Shown piece by piece: positions 45,191-54,790 of a stretch of 64,000 nt of DNA (within the stretch, counting starts at the first letter, position 1; every line of letters begins with the position of its first letter). The position numbers were made by a program, and so were the translations under genes. A model generated the notes under the pieces. It was not told the origin of the DNA. It did no database searches and saw only the letters and a list, made by a program, of their open reading frames with translations. The stretch is from Triatoma infestans (Eukaryota > Arthropoda > Insecta > Hemiptera > Reduviidae), in contig JAAEAF010006049.1 of the NCBI GenBank assembly GCA_011037195.1, positions 1 to 64,000 on the forward strand. Direction: 5' to 3'.

Positions 45191-47095
45191 GTATAAAATC
45201 GTAGAAATAAATTAAAAGTTTTAATATTTCCAGCCAATCTTGTCAACAATGCCAAACAGAAAAGTTTTTAAGTTCAGTATTTAAAAATGAAAGAAAATCT
45301 TAGGAAAAAAAAATACAATTTGAACATCTTACAAACAAATATCTGCTTAAGCAATAAATTTTTTAATGGCTGAAACAAATTAGTTATAAGAAGATGAGGA
45401 AATTAAAAGTAATTAAAATCCGAAATAGTAAAAATATATCGGAAAAAGTGATCGAAGGTGATAAAAAGGAACCTTTTTTCTATCGTCCAAAACAAAAGAG
45501 TGAAAAACTAGAATTTTCGGAATGTGGACAATATGTTCTCGTATGTAGTGCGTTCTGCGTGATTTCTGCTTGATAGAAAAAAATCGCGACTTATCTATAT
45601 GAATTTGGACACTGTAGTCTTAAAGGTTGCAATATTCATTTTTTTTTTGGTCAGAGAGATAGAGGGGGGGATACCCCTTATTTAAAAGCCAATACATTTA
45701 AACAATGTATGAGCTGTCCAAATGCTCTATTATGTTGCTAAAATACACAGCATTCTTAACAATTGACATAGATAGAAATAAGATTAAGCATGGAAACCTT
45801 TGAAATATATAAAGCAGAGGTGGTCCCAAAGCTTTACGATTTTCTGGCCACATTTCAAATGCAAAACTACGGCAGAAGGTAAAGAAATCTGAATAGATAA
45901 TTTGGGTGTATTCGCTGTCTATTATTCAAACAACTAATAATAGGCGCGATTGAAAGTTAAAGACAGAGACTATTTTGGGTAATAATAACCGTTTCCATTA
46001 TTAATATAGAAAATTTACATGTCTAAATAATAACTTTCATTTTCTTAAACATTTTCCCATAAATGTAAAAGAAAAACGGGCAATATTAAAGTACTGGGAT
46101 ATTTGATTTAATTTATTGAAATTGTATTGAGAAATTAATACATCTTATTCGATGGAAATAGTTACCATTCTCAACGTGCCCATCAGATATATTCCTTCTA
46201 ATTTAACCATCAGTTTACTCTTTTCTAGTAATTATTTGCTCACAAATGTAGATGCTGTCAAAAAATACGATGACATAAATAAGGCATGATTATGAAGCGA
46301 GGGATATTTCCAGAAGTGCAGTAAAGAGAAATGATTAAATATCCAATGAAATTGAATTTCAGATTTCGATTCCTCACATTCTATTTGCAAACTGGCAAAT
46401 TGATGGCACCTAATATACCTATATTAAATGGAAAGCGTGTTTTCACAGTTAAAAACAGAAATAAAACGAGCCGTCGTTTGGTGATATCTCCTCCGATTCG
46501 TTGGTGGCAAAAGACACTAGAAATATACGCGAAACTATATTTAAAAATAACAGAAAATTGTTTAATTAAATAAAGTTTACAAATAAGTAACAAATGGTTT
46601 GTTGAATAGTATGCGTTCAGCGGTTTGGACAGTCTGACATAAAATTTAGATTTTTGCGAATTTTAAAAAGATCAAAATCATTTAGATCTAGTCCAGGACA
46701 ACCGTGTAACTCTTTATTTTGTGTGCTAAAATGGGGGTGAGTCAAGAATCCCTATTTTTTTTTTTTTGCGAAAAACTAGGGAGTAAAAAGAAGAAGAGCG
46801 TGTATCGCTGGGGAGCGCTGGCCGACGCGAAGATAGACATAAGACTACCAGAAGTCTGCGAGTAATACGGTGAAGGATTTTATGCTTGAGATAGGAAAGA
46901 ATGGCATGTTGAAACCCAGAGGATGCATGAGATGATACAATTAAAAATTCTTTTCTATTTCTTTATTTTTGCAGCTTTCATTCAATGGGACGGTGGAATT
47001 TAAAATTGTGCATGTAAAATTCAATTTAAAACAAATATATAGTAATTCTACGACCTAGAAACATCCACACGGTCGAGAGAGAAGCCTCAATATCG
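45191..47095. other. No gene supported
   Basis: AT-rich. CAGAGGTGGTCCCAAAGC with CTGGCCACATT at 45814-45853 looks like a hAT-type end. A coding-like relic at 46793-46945 is listed separately. An 80-codon open frame at 46331-46573 is basic and unrecognised. Confidence 0.35.
46793..46945 (+). pseudogene. Unrecognised protein-coding relic
   Basis: One frame reads SVYRWGALADAKIDIRLPEV, CE, stop, YGEGFYA, stop, DRKEWHVETQRMHEMIQ. The composition (charged and aromatic residues in balanced proportions, only two in-frame stops) is unlike the flanking AT-rich DNA and suggests decayed coding sequence. I cannot assign a family. Confidence 0.3.
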
Positions 47096-47099
47096 CAAC

Positions 47100-47580
47100 T
47101 CTTACAGAAATCCCCTAAATCTATTAACCGGAAGCAAATTATACAAATAAACTTGATGGAAGTGTAAATATCTGATTTATTGTATCAATTTTAATACAAA
47201 ACTATTTCGAGAAAACTGCAAAAATCTGGAAAAATAAACCTTTTAGTATAAATGCCGTCCAAGTTGATGGGACTTCTTCAAATTCGGAATATTAGCGAAC
47301 CGTTCAAGGGTTGTTATTATGGATAAAACTAATTAAATACTATTTTATTGAAATTGCAATTTAGAGAGAGAGAGGGAAATTAGAGTCATAACTTTGTTGT
47401 AACATTCTTTGGGAGGGAGTGGAATCGTGTAAAACTGAAAAAGCGTTCAGTAATGTCGTACTTTCAGTTGATGAATTCTGATGAAATCTTACTTTAGTTT
47501 CTCTGAAGTTTAAACGCAGCACAACAAGTTTGAACTTCCTGTTTCTATTTTCAGTTATAATGTTAAAAGGCAAGCGGTTT
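47100..47580 (+). repeat. Dispersed repeat D, diverged copy
   Basis: GTATAAATGCCGTCCAAGTTG, TTCTTCAAATTCGGAATATTAG, ATGGATAAAACTAATT, TGTCGTACTTTCAGTTGATG and AACAAGTTTGAACTTCCTG follow the family order, with (GA)n at 47364-47375. Confidence 0.6.
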
Positions 47581-49795
47581 TTTGGCTTCTCTTGATAAAG
47601 GTGGCAACGCTGTCGCGACTTGAGCTTGCGGTGCCCCTAGTTTTACTAAAGCAGGACAAGTTACTTGTAAGGATCTTAGCGCTTTGCAGTAAAGGAGTAA
47701 ATTATTAAATTATCAATCAAAGTTTAAAAATCATTAAAAAATTTAATTTAATTATTTAAAAATTGTATAAATAGTCTAGTAATTAAACAACTAAATTGCT
47801 CAGCTAAAATAAATGGAGTCTAAAGTAAATCCACATAAAAATAGAGGGAAAAGAAGGCAAAGTTTAGCTGAAAGAAAGTGAAAATCTGATTGGTGGATAA
47901 GTAGACATGGAGTTAAGTGATTTATTTATTTTTAAAGCGCTTTAGACTACACCGATCTAGGTCCTGGATTTCGCCGCACAAATTCTAGAATCTATCAATA
48001 TTGTAGAAATTATTAAATTGGAACTCACAATCAAAAAAATATATATATAAACGCGATCTGTAAAAGATGTTGAAATAGATTTAGTTAGCATATCGGTAAA
48101 CCTTCTAACTGCAAGCTGAAATCCTACGCTATAGGTTTACATAGATGTGCCTCAAGACACAGCGCTGTACAGAGCTGCCTATTCTAGTTGGAACGAAGTT
48201 AATAATGAAATACTATAATGAAATGTCCACCATCAGAGTTCGGCTTACAATTTGCCAGACAAACTGATCCAGATAAACATTCCGACTGATTCAGTACAGC
48301 AGCCAAACCTAACAGTCATTGCCAAACCTCACAGTTCACACGCAGAACTAGAGATCTTGTAGCGCGATTAAGAAACAGAGATACTTAAAAAAAAAACTTG
48401 AAAGAAATCCTTCAGTGGGTCCTTCCCTCCTTCTTCCTGTCAAGCCGCTGCAACTTAGCTGGTCTAATGGAAAAGTAGAAAAAAAAACTGAACATAAAAA
48501 GGCCCCAGTATGATGTAACCAAAGAAAGCTAGTATCCGCTAAGAACAGAGAAAAATATAAAAAAAAAGTGAGATTTGCATTGAAAGAGCGTGAGATCAAA
48601 GGCTAGCGGTGAAAAAAAAACGTGGCATATTCCTTGGAAATCATAGGTTTAGGTACCTAAGAACTGCCAATGGCAGTGGCAGCGGTTTATATATTAATCA
48701 TTATTTATAACACTACCCAGAATCTGTTCTTTAAGATCCACAATATCCTACAATTTTGCCTCTCCTTCCAAGACATCCGCATTTAATTTAAATTCACTAC
48801 CCCAGGATTCAAGGAAAAGCTAATATAATAAAGGTCGAATGCTAGAAATAGCTCCAGTAGGCAAAAAAAACAAAAAACCAGTTATGAAATCAAAGATTAT
48901 AAACTAAAGAAATCATTCAAAATTACAAGTTTCATGGTAGACTGTCAAATCTGTTTTTTATTACATGCAACTATTTTTAACTCAAGGAAACATAATTTTT
49001 TTTTATTCAGGAGAGACGATTTGCATAGCTAACCCGAAGGACAAATCTACATATCTAATTATTATAGTATTCAACAATTAAAAATTAATTTTAGTATCAT
49101 TAAAATCTGCCATTATAATTTATGAATGAACATTGTCAAGTTTTATAGCCATTAAAGTTCAGTGGTAATTATTTATTTTTTTGTTTTGTATTTACAATTA
49201 TAATTGAATTAATTGCATAAAGAATAGTTTAGAATTAATGATTTTTTATATAGAGGCATTTTTCTAGGATTATTCTTGAAGGAACGAAATAAAAGACCGA
49301 AACATTTGTTTTATCTTCGCCGAGCAAATTCATCATTTCAAACAGTTAAGGCACACCATTTTTTTCTGGACCGTCATAATGATTGGTAAATATTACAGTA
49401 TAATAAGACAGCAATGAAATATGAAATTGAAGGCAAGCAAATTAAAACAATACGTTCAAAATTTCATACGATAAGAATGAAAGATATCGATAGATAATTT
49501 TTTTTAATTTGGAAAATTCAAGGTTTCTATTTTTAAAAATCGAGGACGAATTAGTAAAAAGTTCAGGTGCCAAAAAAAATAGTCGACAGGTGACCGTTTG
49601 ACCGGTGACTTGTCAATGACGTCAATCTCCTGACATATGCTCAAAGAACGGTAACTGCGTTTTTTTTCACAGAGCCTAATGGTATATTCAGTGAAGTAAG
49701 TCCACATGATATTATGGTAAATTTCAAAGTGTAACTCACATATAATGTTTATTTTTAAGCTTTTATAAATTTTATTTGTGTAAAAATAGTATATA
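47581..49795. other. No gene seen
   Basis: AT-rich unassigned sequence with no convincing frames or RNA genes. GC is slightly higher at 48220-48500 without a coding signal. Confidence 0.4.
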
Positions 49796-49799
49796 TATA

Positions 49800-50122
49800 T
49801 ATTTGTGTGTGTGTTTGTGAACAAAAAATCTCCAGCACAAAAAAATCAGTGGAAGTTGAAAAGTTCAAACTTAATATTCCGCAGTTTTTTAAAATCAAAT
49901 TTTTTCATTGACAAATACCCGAAAATCTATAGACATATTACTTAATATTCCGTTTAGATAACATCATTGTATCCGATACGAAGTTTTGGCCACATCCTTC
50001 AACCTTTTGAGACTTTACTCAAAGGTTTTCGCAAGTAATTTCTTTTAAATTTCGTATGCTATTTACTTACAAAAATGCTTATACTTGTGTTTGAAGCATT
50101 ATCCCAGGAAAAATTGAAGGAG
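49800..50122 (-). repeat. Dispersed repeat D, reverse copy
   Basis: GTGTGTGTTTGTGAACAAAAAATC, GTTCAAACTTAATATTCCG, TATCCGATACGAAGTTTTGG, TTTCGTATGCTATTTACTTAC and TTGAAGCATTATCCCAGG match the reverse consensus. It adjoins the composite family B/Helitron locus. Confidence 0.65.
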
Positions 50123-50125
50123 TAG

Positions 50126-50231
50126 TTGCCAGGAACTGGTGTGGATGTATCACCACTTTGTTATTTTATCCGCCGTAGCATACATATTTTTTTTATTAAA
50201 GACCGGTTTCGGATTTTCACCCATCATCACA
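50126..50231 (-). mobile_element. Family B hammerhead element, left part (split by Helitron)
   Basis: Contains GGTGTGGATGTATCACCAC, TTATTTTATCCGCCGTAGCA, then the ribozyme on the minus strand. It stops abruptly at 50231, and the other part of the element begins at 52913. The outer extension is partly deleted relative to the copy at 3.8 kb. Confidence 0.8.
50194..50231 (-). ncRNA. Hammerhead motif B5, cut by Helitron insertion
   Basis: Minus strand: (G)TGATGA with the conserved C3 changed to G, stem II GGGT-GAAA-ATCC, GAAA, ACCGGT, C (complement of 50201). The Helitron begins one base beyond the core, removing the rest of stem I. Expected to be inactive. Confidence 0.72.
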
Positions 50232-50314
50232 TCTATATATATAAAAATTCAGCATCCGTATGTTTGTGGCCGCAAAACTCGAAAAGTAGTCGATGGACTG
50301 ACTTGAAATTTATT

Positions 50315-50468
50315 CACAATCACAACACCTTGATGCGACGACGACAAGTGGAGAGAGCTGATGTAACTGTAGTAGAGGGAGCACGAGCTCCCTTTATATA
50401 TACGCAAAATTTCGCTCTCTCCTCCTCTACTTCACTAATCATCGTCGCAGCAAGGTGTTGTGATTGTG
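50315..50468. repeat. 18-bp inverted repeat near the Helitron 5' end
   Basis: CACAATCACAACACCTTG (50315-50332) is perfectly inverted at 50451-50468. The intervening 118 bp contains CTCCCTTTA and GAGGGAGCACGAGCTCCC, a further local palindrome. It could be a subterminal structure of the Helitron or the remains of a foldback insertion. Confidence 0.8.
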
Positions 50469-50590
50469 TCTTCCGCCACCCGCCGCTTACTTTCAGTATA
50501 TGAAAAGGTATTTAAAAAAGTGTTTAAAGTGCAATAGATACATTTATATATTTTCTGTTATTATTCGATTAAGTTTACAATTTGTATAGC

Positions 50591-50760
50591 ATGTCAACAA
50601 AAAATTGCATCTGTGAAGATACACAAGACTTAGAATGCCCAAATTGCGCGGAAACTTGGGAAGAACTCCAAGCCCGATCAGTATCGAGGATGACCACGAC
50701 GCACCTCCAGCGAAACGTCCTCGAGTGGAGCTGATGAAACGAACTCTTTTCAGTCTCTGA
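50591..50760 (+). pseudogene. Cargo N-terminal frame with Cys motif and basic stretch
   Basis: From ATG 50591 one frame reads MSTKNCICEDTQDLECPNCA, with a CxC...CxxC pattern that could bind a metal, and stops at 50734. An overlapping frame carries APPAKRPRVEL (from about 50701), a nuclear-localisation-like basic cluster, and stops at 50758-50760. The natural protein probably ran across both, so there is at least one frameshift. I treat this as the broken 5' part of the cargo gene set. Confidence 0.5.
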
Positions 50761-50766
50761 AGTTTA

Positions 50767-51366
50767 TTGAAGACGGAACTGTTTCTGAGAACTTTGAAAC
50801 TGATACATATCCCAGATGTGTTGCAGGAGACGTCCATTTGTCTGATGGAATCTACCAGTCAGATATCTGCGATATGGGAGACATTCCTGGAATTGTCTTG
50901 GGAATGTACAATGGAGGAAACGGACACCTCATACATCAAGCCATTCGTGGATTGTGTGGACGCGTCATTGTCCACCACATCTTATCCACGAAAAGAAATT
51001 TTAAGCTTGAAAGCTTTATTGAAGCTTAATCTTGAAATATTCCAAAAGAGGATCCGACCAACAATCAACCTCCGCCTTGAGGACCAATGCAAAAATGCCC
51101 ATATCCACGTCATCCATGACTGTTCCTATTGTAACAGATCATGTCGATGCTGGATTATCAGGGCCATCAAAGGGCTCAGGAACAGCTGCTTCTTTAATAA
51201 AATTAAATTTGGAACCTCTGGACTTGCCAACTATACCTCGGAACATTGCGCCTATTTATCAGAATATATGCAGTTACCAGGGCGACAGTGTATTTGTCAA
51301 ATCTTCCGAGGTATTGGATGGATCATTCACAATTTATCTATATTATATTTACCTAGTCTATTTTAA
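50767..51366 (+). pseudogene. Cargo frame 1, densovirus nonstructural-like (putative)
   Basis: A 199-codon open frame with a non-random composition. It contains HIHVIHDC (from 51100), an H-hydrophobic-H pattern, followed by CSYCNRSCRC (51121-51150), a cysteine cluster, and later YMQLPGRQC. The arrangement of an HxH stretch, a Cys cluster and a downstream P-loop recalls densovirus NS1-type replication proteins. This is from memory of the family, not a search. It overlaps two other open frames, another parvovirus-like trait. The break before the P-loop region and the lack of a continuous frame mean it is not functional. Confidence 0.5.
50838..51029 (+). pseudogene. Cargo frame 0, overlapping open segment
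   Basis: The frame is open from at least 50720 to its stop at 51027-51029. It reads FIEDGTVSENFETD, then LSDGIYQSDICDMGDIPGIV and IHQAIRGLCGRVIVHHIL. It is read in a different phase from the 199-codon frame over the same DNA. Both look protein-like, so which one is ancestral is unclear. No domain is recognised. Confidence 0.35.
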
Positions 51367-51590
51367 CTGTAATATCAATAATATTGACGAATTCTATTTA
51401 ATATTTATAGGATATCCAGAGGATTCCGAAAGACAAACGGTGGAAGTATGCCACCAAAACGATGGAGATTGTGTTACAGGAGCAACAACATCAAGCTACA
51501 ATCATTGCGTTGAACAAGTTCATGGAGGAAGCCGCCAAAATCGTAGATTCCGGAATGAATGTCCGGAATTCAGAAAACTTTAAAAAATGA
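51032..51590 (+). pseudogene. Cargo frame 2 with predicted 100-nt intron
   Basis: The frame from 51032 has SSMTVPIVTDHVDAGLSGPS and LNLEPLDLPTIPRN. A donor-like GAG/GTATTG occurs at 51310/51311 and an acceptor-like TTTATAG/GATATC at 51410/51411, with a pyrimidine-poor, AT-rich interval of 100 nt. Downstream of the acceptor one frame reads DIQRIPKDKRWKYATKTMEI and continues as a helical, charged segment to a stop at 51588-51590. The other frame is also open to 51583. The intron is inferred from phase and coding character only. Confidence 0.45.
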
Positions 51591-51910
51591 TAGACTTTCT
51601 CGAACTGAACTATGTTATACCGGAACACAATCTCACAAAATCTAACTTATGGTTGAATAGTTGTTTTAAATATTATACAGATAGGGATTCAATATAACAA
51701 AAGGCATTAAAAATAGTTGACACTAAATTCAGTAAACTCAATTAGAATCAATTGTAAATTTAATAAAAAAAAAAATTTTGTATTTTATACAGACTTCCAT
51801 GGAGACAATTATAATATGTCTTCCATGGAAGAATCTAAAGAATTTTTTTAAAAAACAATACAATAACGATTTGCTTAAAGGCAAAAACTTCTGTATTTTT
51901 TTGTAAAATT

Positions 51911-52333
51911 TATTAAACCGAACTAGCGGGGGAAAAAACTGTCTCTTAATAAGAGGTCCACCATCTTGTGGCAAAACATACTTTTCAGTATGTTTATCAA
52001 AGTTAATGTTAAATAGTGGGTTTATAGCGAATACAGCAGCGCTTCTCACAATTTCCATTACAGGATTGTCCAAGAAGAAACCTTTTAATATTTGACGAAC
52101 CGAATGTTGTAATTGATAGAAACGTTATATTTCTATATAAGAGTGTTTATATATACTTTTTATTCCGAAGTTCCCACGGAAACGGGAAATTCCGAGCGTT
52201 TCGTGAGTTTGGCAGAAATAGACTGACGCAGACGCGCTGCGATCGTGGCGCGCTTTCTGTCGAAGATATTCTGCACAGAATACATCAAGAAACGCAATCA
52301 TGGCTTGGATTTCACAGAAGAAATATACAATGA
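51911..52333 (+). pseudogene. SF3 helicase relic (densovirus NS1-like), frameshifted
   Basis: One frame contains NCLLIRGPPSCGKTYFSVCL, where GPPSCGKT (51955-51978) is a P-loop of the superfamily 3 type, and stops at 52093. A second frame contains LLIFDEPN (52082-52105), a Walker B followed by the EPN seen in densovirus NS1. The spacing of about 100 bp fits an SF3 helicase, in which Walker A and B lie 35-45 residues apart. One frameshift lies between them. The part after Walker B does not show motif C clearly. It is a broken copy and merges into the Helitron Pif1 region near 52200. Confidence 0.7.
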
Positions 52334-52804
52334 AGCGCTAATCTGCATTGAGGATCTTTGTCTTGCATTGTGTGGCAAGTTGTTGGCACTATTGAGAGTA
52401 ACAGTACCGAATACGTTGATCAATGCAACATTCGAGAGAGAACTACTCAGAGAACAATCTTACACCAGAAATGACTTACAGGTACTTATCCAAGTAAATA
52501 CACTGAAACTCCTTCAAGAACAAACATTTGATACCATCATACAAGCTGTGACCAACCAATCCGGTGGATTTACTTTTTGAACGCTCCAGGTGGAACTGGG
52601 AAAACGTTCTTAATTTCCTTAATCCTGGCTAAAATCCGTTCAAATGGCCATATTGCGTTAGCACTTGCTTCTTCAGGTAATGCTGCTACGTTGATGGAAA
52701 GAGGTAGAACAGCGCATTCAGCTCTTAAAAACATTCTTTCAGTTAAACATTTTTTCATTCTTTCCTTTCAGTTCATTGCAACGCAAAGTAGGGTATTAAA
52801 TTGA
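52245..52804 (+). pseudogene. Helitron Pif1-like helicase, truncated and frameshifted
   Basis: Frame one (to 52580) reads FTEEIYNEALICIEDLCLAL and TRNDLQVLIQVNTLKLLQEQ, then FDTIIQAV, the stretch that precedes the helicase core in Helitron proteins. A one-base frameshift in a T run near 52573-52577 separates it from FLNAPGGTGKTFLISLILAK, with Walker A at 52586-52606, followed by GHIALALASSGNAATLMERG and RTAHSALK. After that the match stops, so motifs II-VI and the C-terminus are deleted. Upstream, the Rep domain is replaced by the cargo. Confidence 0.9.
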
Positions 52805-52881
52805 ATGATGTGTTTTCTTGTTGAATCTATGTTAACTATCATACTTCTATTTACTTCCCTAATAATTAAAAATCACACTGA

Positions 52882-52912
52882 GCCACAGCTAAGCGTGGCC
52901 GGGTTTAGCTAG
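52882..52912 (+). repeat. Helitron 3' hairpin and CTAG terminus
   Basis: GCCAC pairs with GTGGC around an inner GC-TAA-GC (one bulged A), giving a stem at 52882-52899. CTAG at 52909-52912 ends the element 13 nt further on, followed by T. This matches the termination signal typical of Helitrons. Confidence 0.9.
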
Positions 52913-53155
52913 TACAATATACAAGATAACCTCCCGCACACACAATCAACAAGCCAAAAAGTGTCGAGGTAACAGAAACACTGCGTTCTCTCTTACAGGA
53001 ACTTGATAAATTTACTCTGACGATAGATGAAAATCCGAAACCGGTCAGGACCAATATGCAGGATTATTCTTGAAGGATTATTTATCCTAGGACGGATAAA
53101 ATACCAAATGTTATCCACCATTGCGGACCCATCCACACATTTAACATATCATCAC
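52913..53155 (+). mobile_element. Family B hammerhead element, right part (split by Helitron)
   Basis: Resumes with GTGTCGAGGTAACAGAAACAC, GTTCTCTCTTACAGGAACTTG, then GATAAATTTACTCTGACGAT, CCGAAACCGGTCAGGACC, AGGACGGATAAAATACCAAA and the outer extension TCCACCATTGCGGACCCATC. It is the right arm of the palindrome whose left arm ends at 50231. A short duplicated stretch (AGGATTATTCTTGAAGGATT) interrupts the arm near 53062-53083. Confidence 0.82.
53010..53053 (+). ncRNA. Hammerhead ribozyme motif B6
   Basis: CTGACGA (from 53017), stem II AGAT-GAAA-ATCC with one A-C mismatch (same change as B1), GAAA, ACCGGT, cleavage nucleotide C53046, AGGA. Core complete. Outward partner of motif B5. Confidence 0.76.
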
Positions 53156-53499
53156 TTTAATTACAATGTATGGTTTAGCCACTTGGTTAACATGGAGGTA
53201 CAATAATAGCTAGATTTCCATGTTAAACTTGGAATGATAAACTGAACAGATTTTCACCGCATCATTTCTATTTAAAACCGACATTTCCGGGAAAAATTGA
53301 TTTTCTCTGTTTATTATAAGATCTGTGACATTAAATTTCAAATTTTATTATTCAATGTTATAGGCGCCCTCTTCTGGACATTGACTATATCACTTTAACT
53401 ATCACCTCATGCACACGTATCCCTCCCTATTTCTTCCATATTTACGTAGGGCAAATAAGTAAACTAACAAGTTTATATATAAAATGTGCCAATAATAAT

Positions 53500-54070
53500 G
53501 TATAGCGTGCACTAGGAGAAAGTCCTGTTTCTCACCAGATAGAGTGTTTCACGCTAGATTTTTTCACTTACTTTTAGATTTTGACCGGAAATACATATTT
53601 TGAGGACCGTTGAATACGAAAAAAATGTTTTTAGGAATGGTCTTTGTGTGTGTATTTTTTAACAAAATAACTCAAAAAACAAAAAAGTCGCAAGATCCTC
53701 AAACTAGGGTACTACACCACATCAGGCACGAAGATTTCGGACAATATCCATCAACCGGAAGTGCGACTTTACTAAACCTTTTTTTTTCAATATACCGTGT
53801 TTTTTTTTGTTTTTTAGAAAACAGCTGCAACAATTTTCTTTAAACATCGTATACTAATCTACACACATAAATATCAATCTCTTTTTCTTTAAATATTTTG
53901 TCCGGAAAATGTCGTTTTTTGGCGGGGTTCTGGGGGTAAGAGTAGCGTTATGCTTACTTTCAAAGTAGCACTTCCTTTATAATGTATGTTTGTATCACCA
54001 ATATGGTATTTTATATTCATTAGAAACATTGCTATTATTGCAAATTTAAACGCAATCGGTAAACCGGAAG
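53500..54070 (-). repeat. Dispersed repeat D, reverse copy
   Basis: TCACTTACTTTTAGATTTTGACCGG, GAAATACATATTTTGAGGACC, CAAGATCCTCAAACTAGGG, GCACGAAGATTTCGGAC, ATCCATCAACCGG with AAGTGCGACTTTACT, CGTATACTAATCTACACAC and AAAGTAGCACTTCC. Confidence 0.72.
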
Positions 54071-54102
54071 TGTGACTATGCAGATATATTTTTCAGAAAA
54101 AA

Positions 54103-54325
54103 CACTTGAATTTCCGAGTCGAAACGGCGTCAGTGATTTGCTAAAAAACGAGTTTCGCCCGTATTGCAATGGGCTTCATTATTCTACCAAGCCCTATTTC
54201 TATCAAGGTTCATTGCTACATCAGGTTCCAAGATGTACCAAGCCCAAAGAAGCTCATTGCAATATGGGCGAAACGTCGGTTTCCTAGCAAACCACTGACG
54301 CGGTCTCAACCTAGAAACTCAAATG
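54103..54325. mobile_element. Hammerhead-derived palindromic element, family C
   Basis: The left arm (CACTTGAATTTCC, GGCGTCAGTGATTTGCTA, GAGTTTCGCCCGTATTGCAA, TGGGCTTCATTA) is imperfectly inverted in the right arm (AAGAAGCTCATTGCAATATG, GGCGAAACGTCGGT, TTGCTAGCAAACC-like TAGCAAACCACTGACGC, TCTCAACCTAGAAACTCAAATG). A central spacer (54184-54240) carries CCAAGCCC at both edges. Layout and outward-facing GAAAC motifs match families A and B although the sequence is different. Confidence 0.78.
54240..54284 (+). ncRNA. Degenerate hammerhead motif, family C
   Basis: CCAAAGA stands where CTGAAGA would be (two transitions, at U4 and G5). Stem II is then GCTC-ATTGCAATAT-GGGC (one G-U pair), followed by GAAA and self-complementary ACGT with C54277 at the cleavage position. 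The minus-strand partner (54148-54183) has further changes and lacks GTC. The substitutions hit essential core bases, so it is a relic. Confidence 0.5.
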
Positions 54326-54369
54326 TTTTTCATGAAAATGACCGTGGAATCCCAAAAGATCACAGATTT

Positions 54370-54790
54370 TTTTTTTTTTAAATTTTCACAAAAACGACTT
54401 CTGTGACTTTCTTTAATCTTGGAATGCTAAACAAACTGCGCTAACTGCGTAGATATTTATTTGATATATTTGTCCTTAAAAATTACTTTTGACGGTTTTT
54501 CTGTGAAATCTGCGATGTTAAATTTAAAATTATATACTTGGTGGCTGTGCAATGTTTTGGCATTATCTTTTGTAAACAGTGTAAACACATATAATTCCTA
54601 CAGTGATTCATAATCCGGGCGGTCAACAGGCTATTTCTCCACCTCTACTCTACCCCTACAACCTGTATACGATTGTTAGGGCAGGTCAGTAAAAATGTCC
54701 AACTTTAAAGATATTCGTCGATTTCATAATTTATCAACAGCGGTAAGAGAAAGTCGTGTGGGAGTTACGCAATAGTTTTTTTTTTTTTTA
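54370..54790 (-). repeat. Dispersed repeat D fragments
   Basis: Reverse-type sequence (AAAACGACTTCTGTGACTTTC, ATCTTGGAATGCTAAAC) and a start motif at 54741 (GCGGTAAGAGAAAGTCGTGTG). Confidence 0.5.

Larger units (their letters stand above)
50232..52912 (+). mobile_element. Helitron (2681 bp), non-autonomous, with captured cargo
   Basis: The 5' end is TCTATATATATAAAAATTC and the 3' end is a GC-rich hairpin followed 13 nt later by CTAG. The host bases are A (50231) before and T (52913) after, the A/T target expected for Helitrons, and there is no duplication. The element sits in a family B hammerhead repeat that is recognisable on both sides. Inside are broken upstream frames with SF3-helicase motifs and a truncated Pif1 helicase fragment. 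No HUH-type Helitron Rep domain was found. It cannot be autonomous. Confidence 0.92.

Noticed and set aside
50126..50503. 125-codon frame across the Helitron start
   Set aside because: It crosses the junction between a hammerhead repeat and the Helitron end, so it cannot be an ancestral gene.
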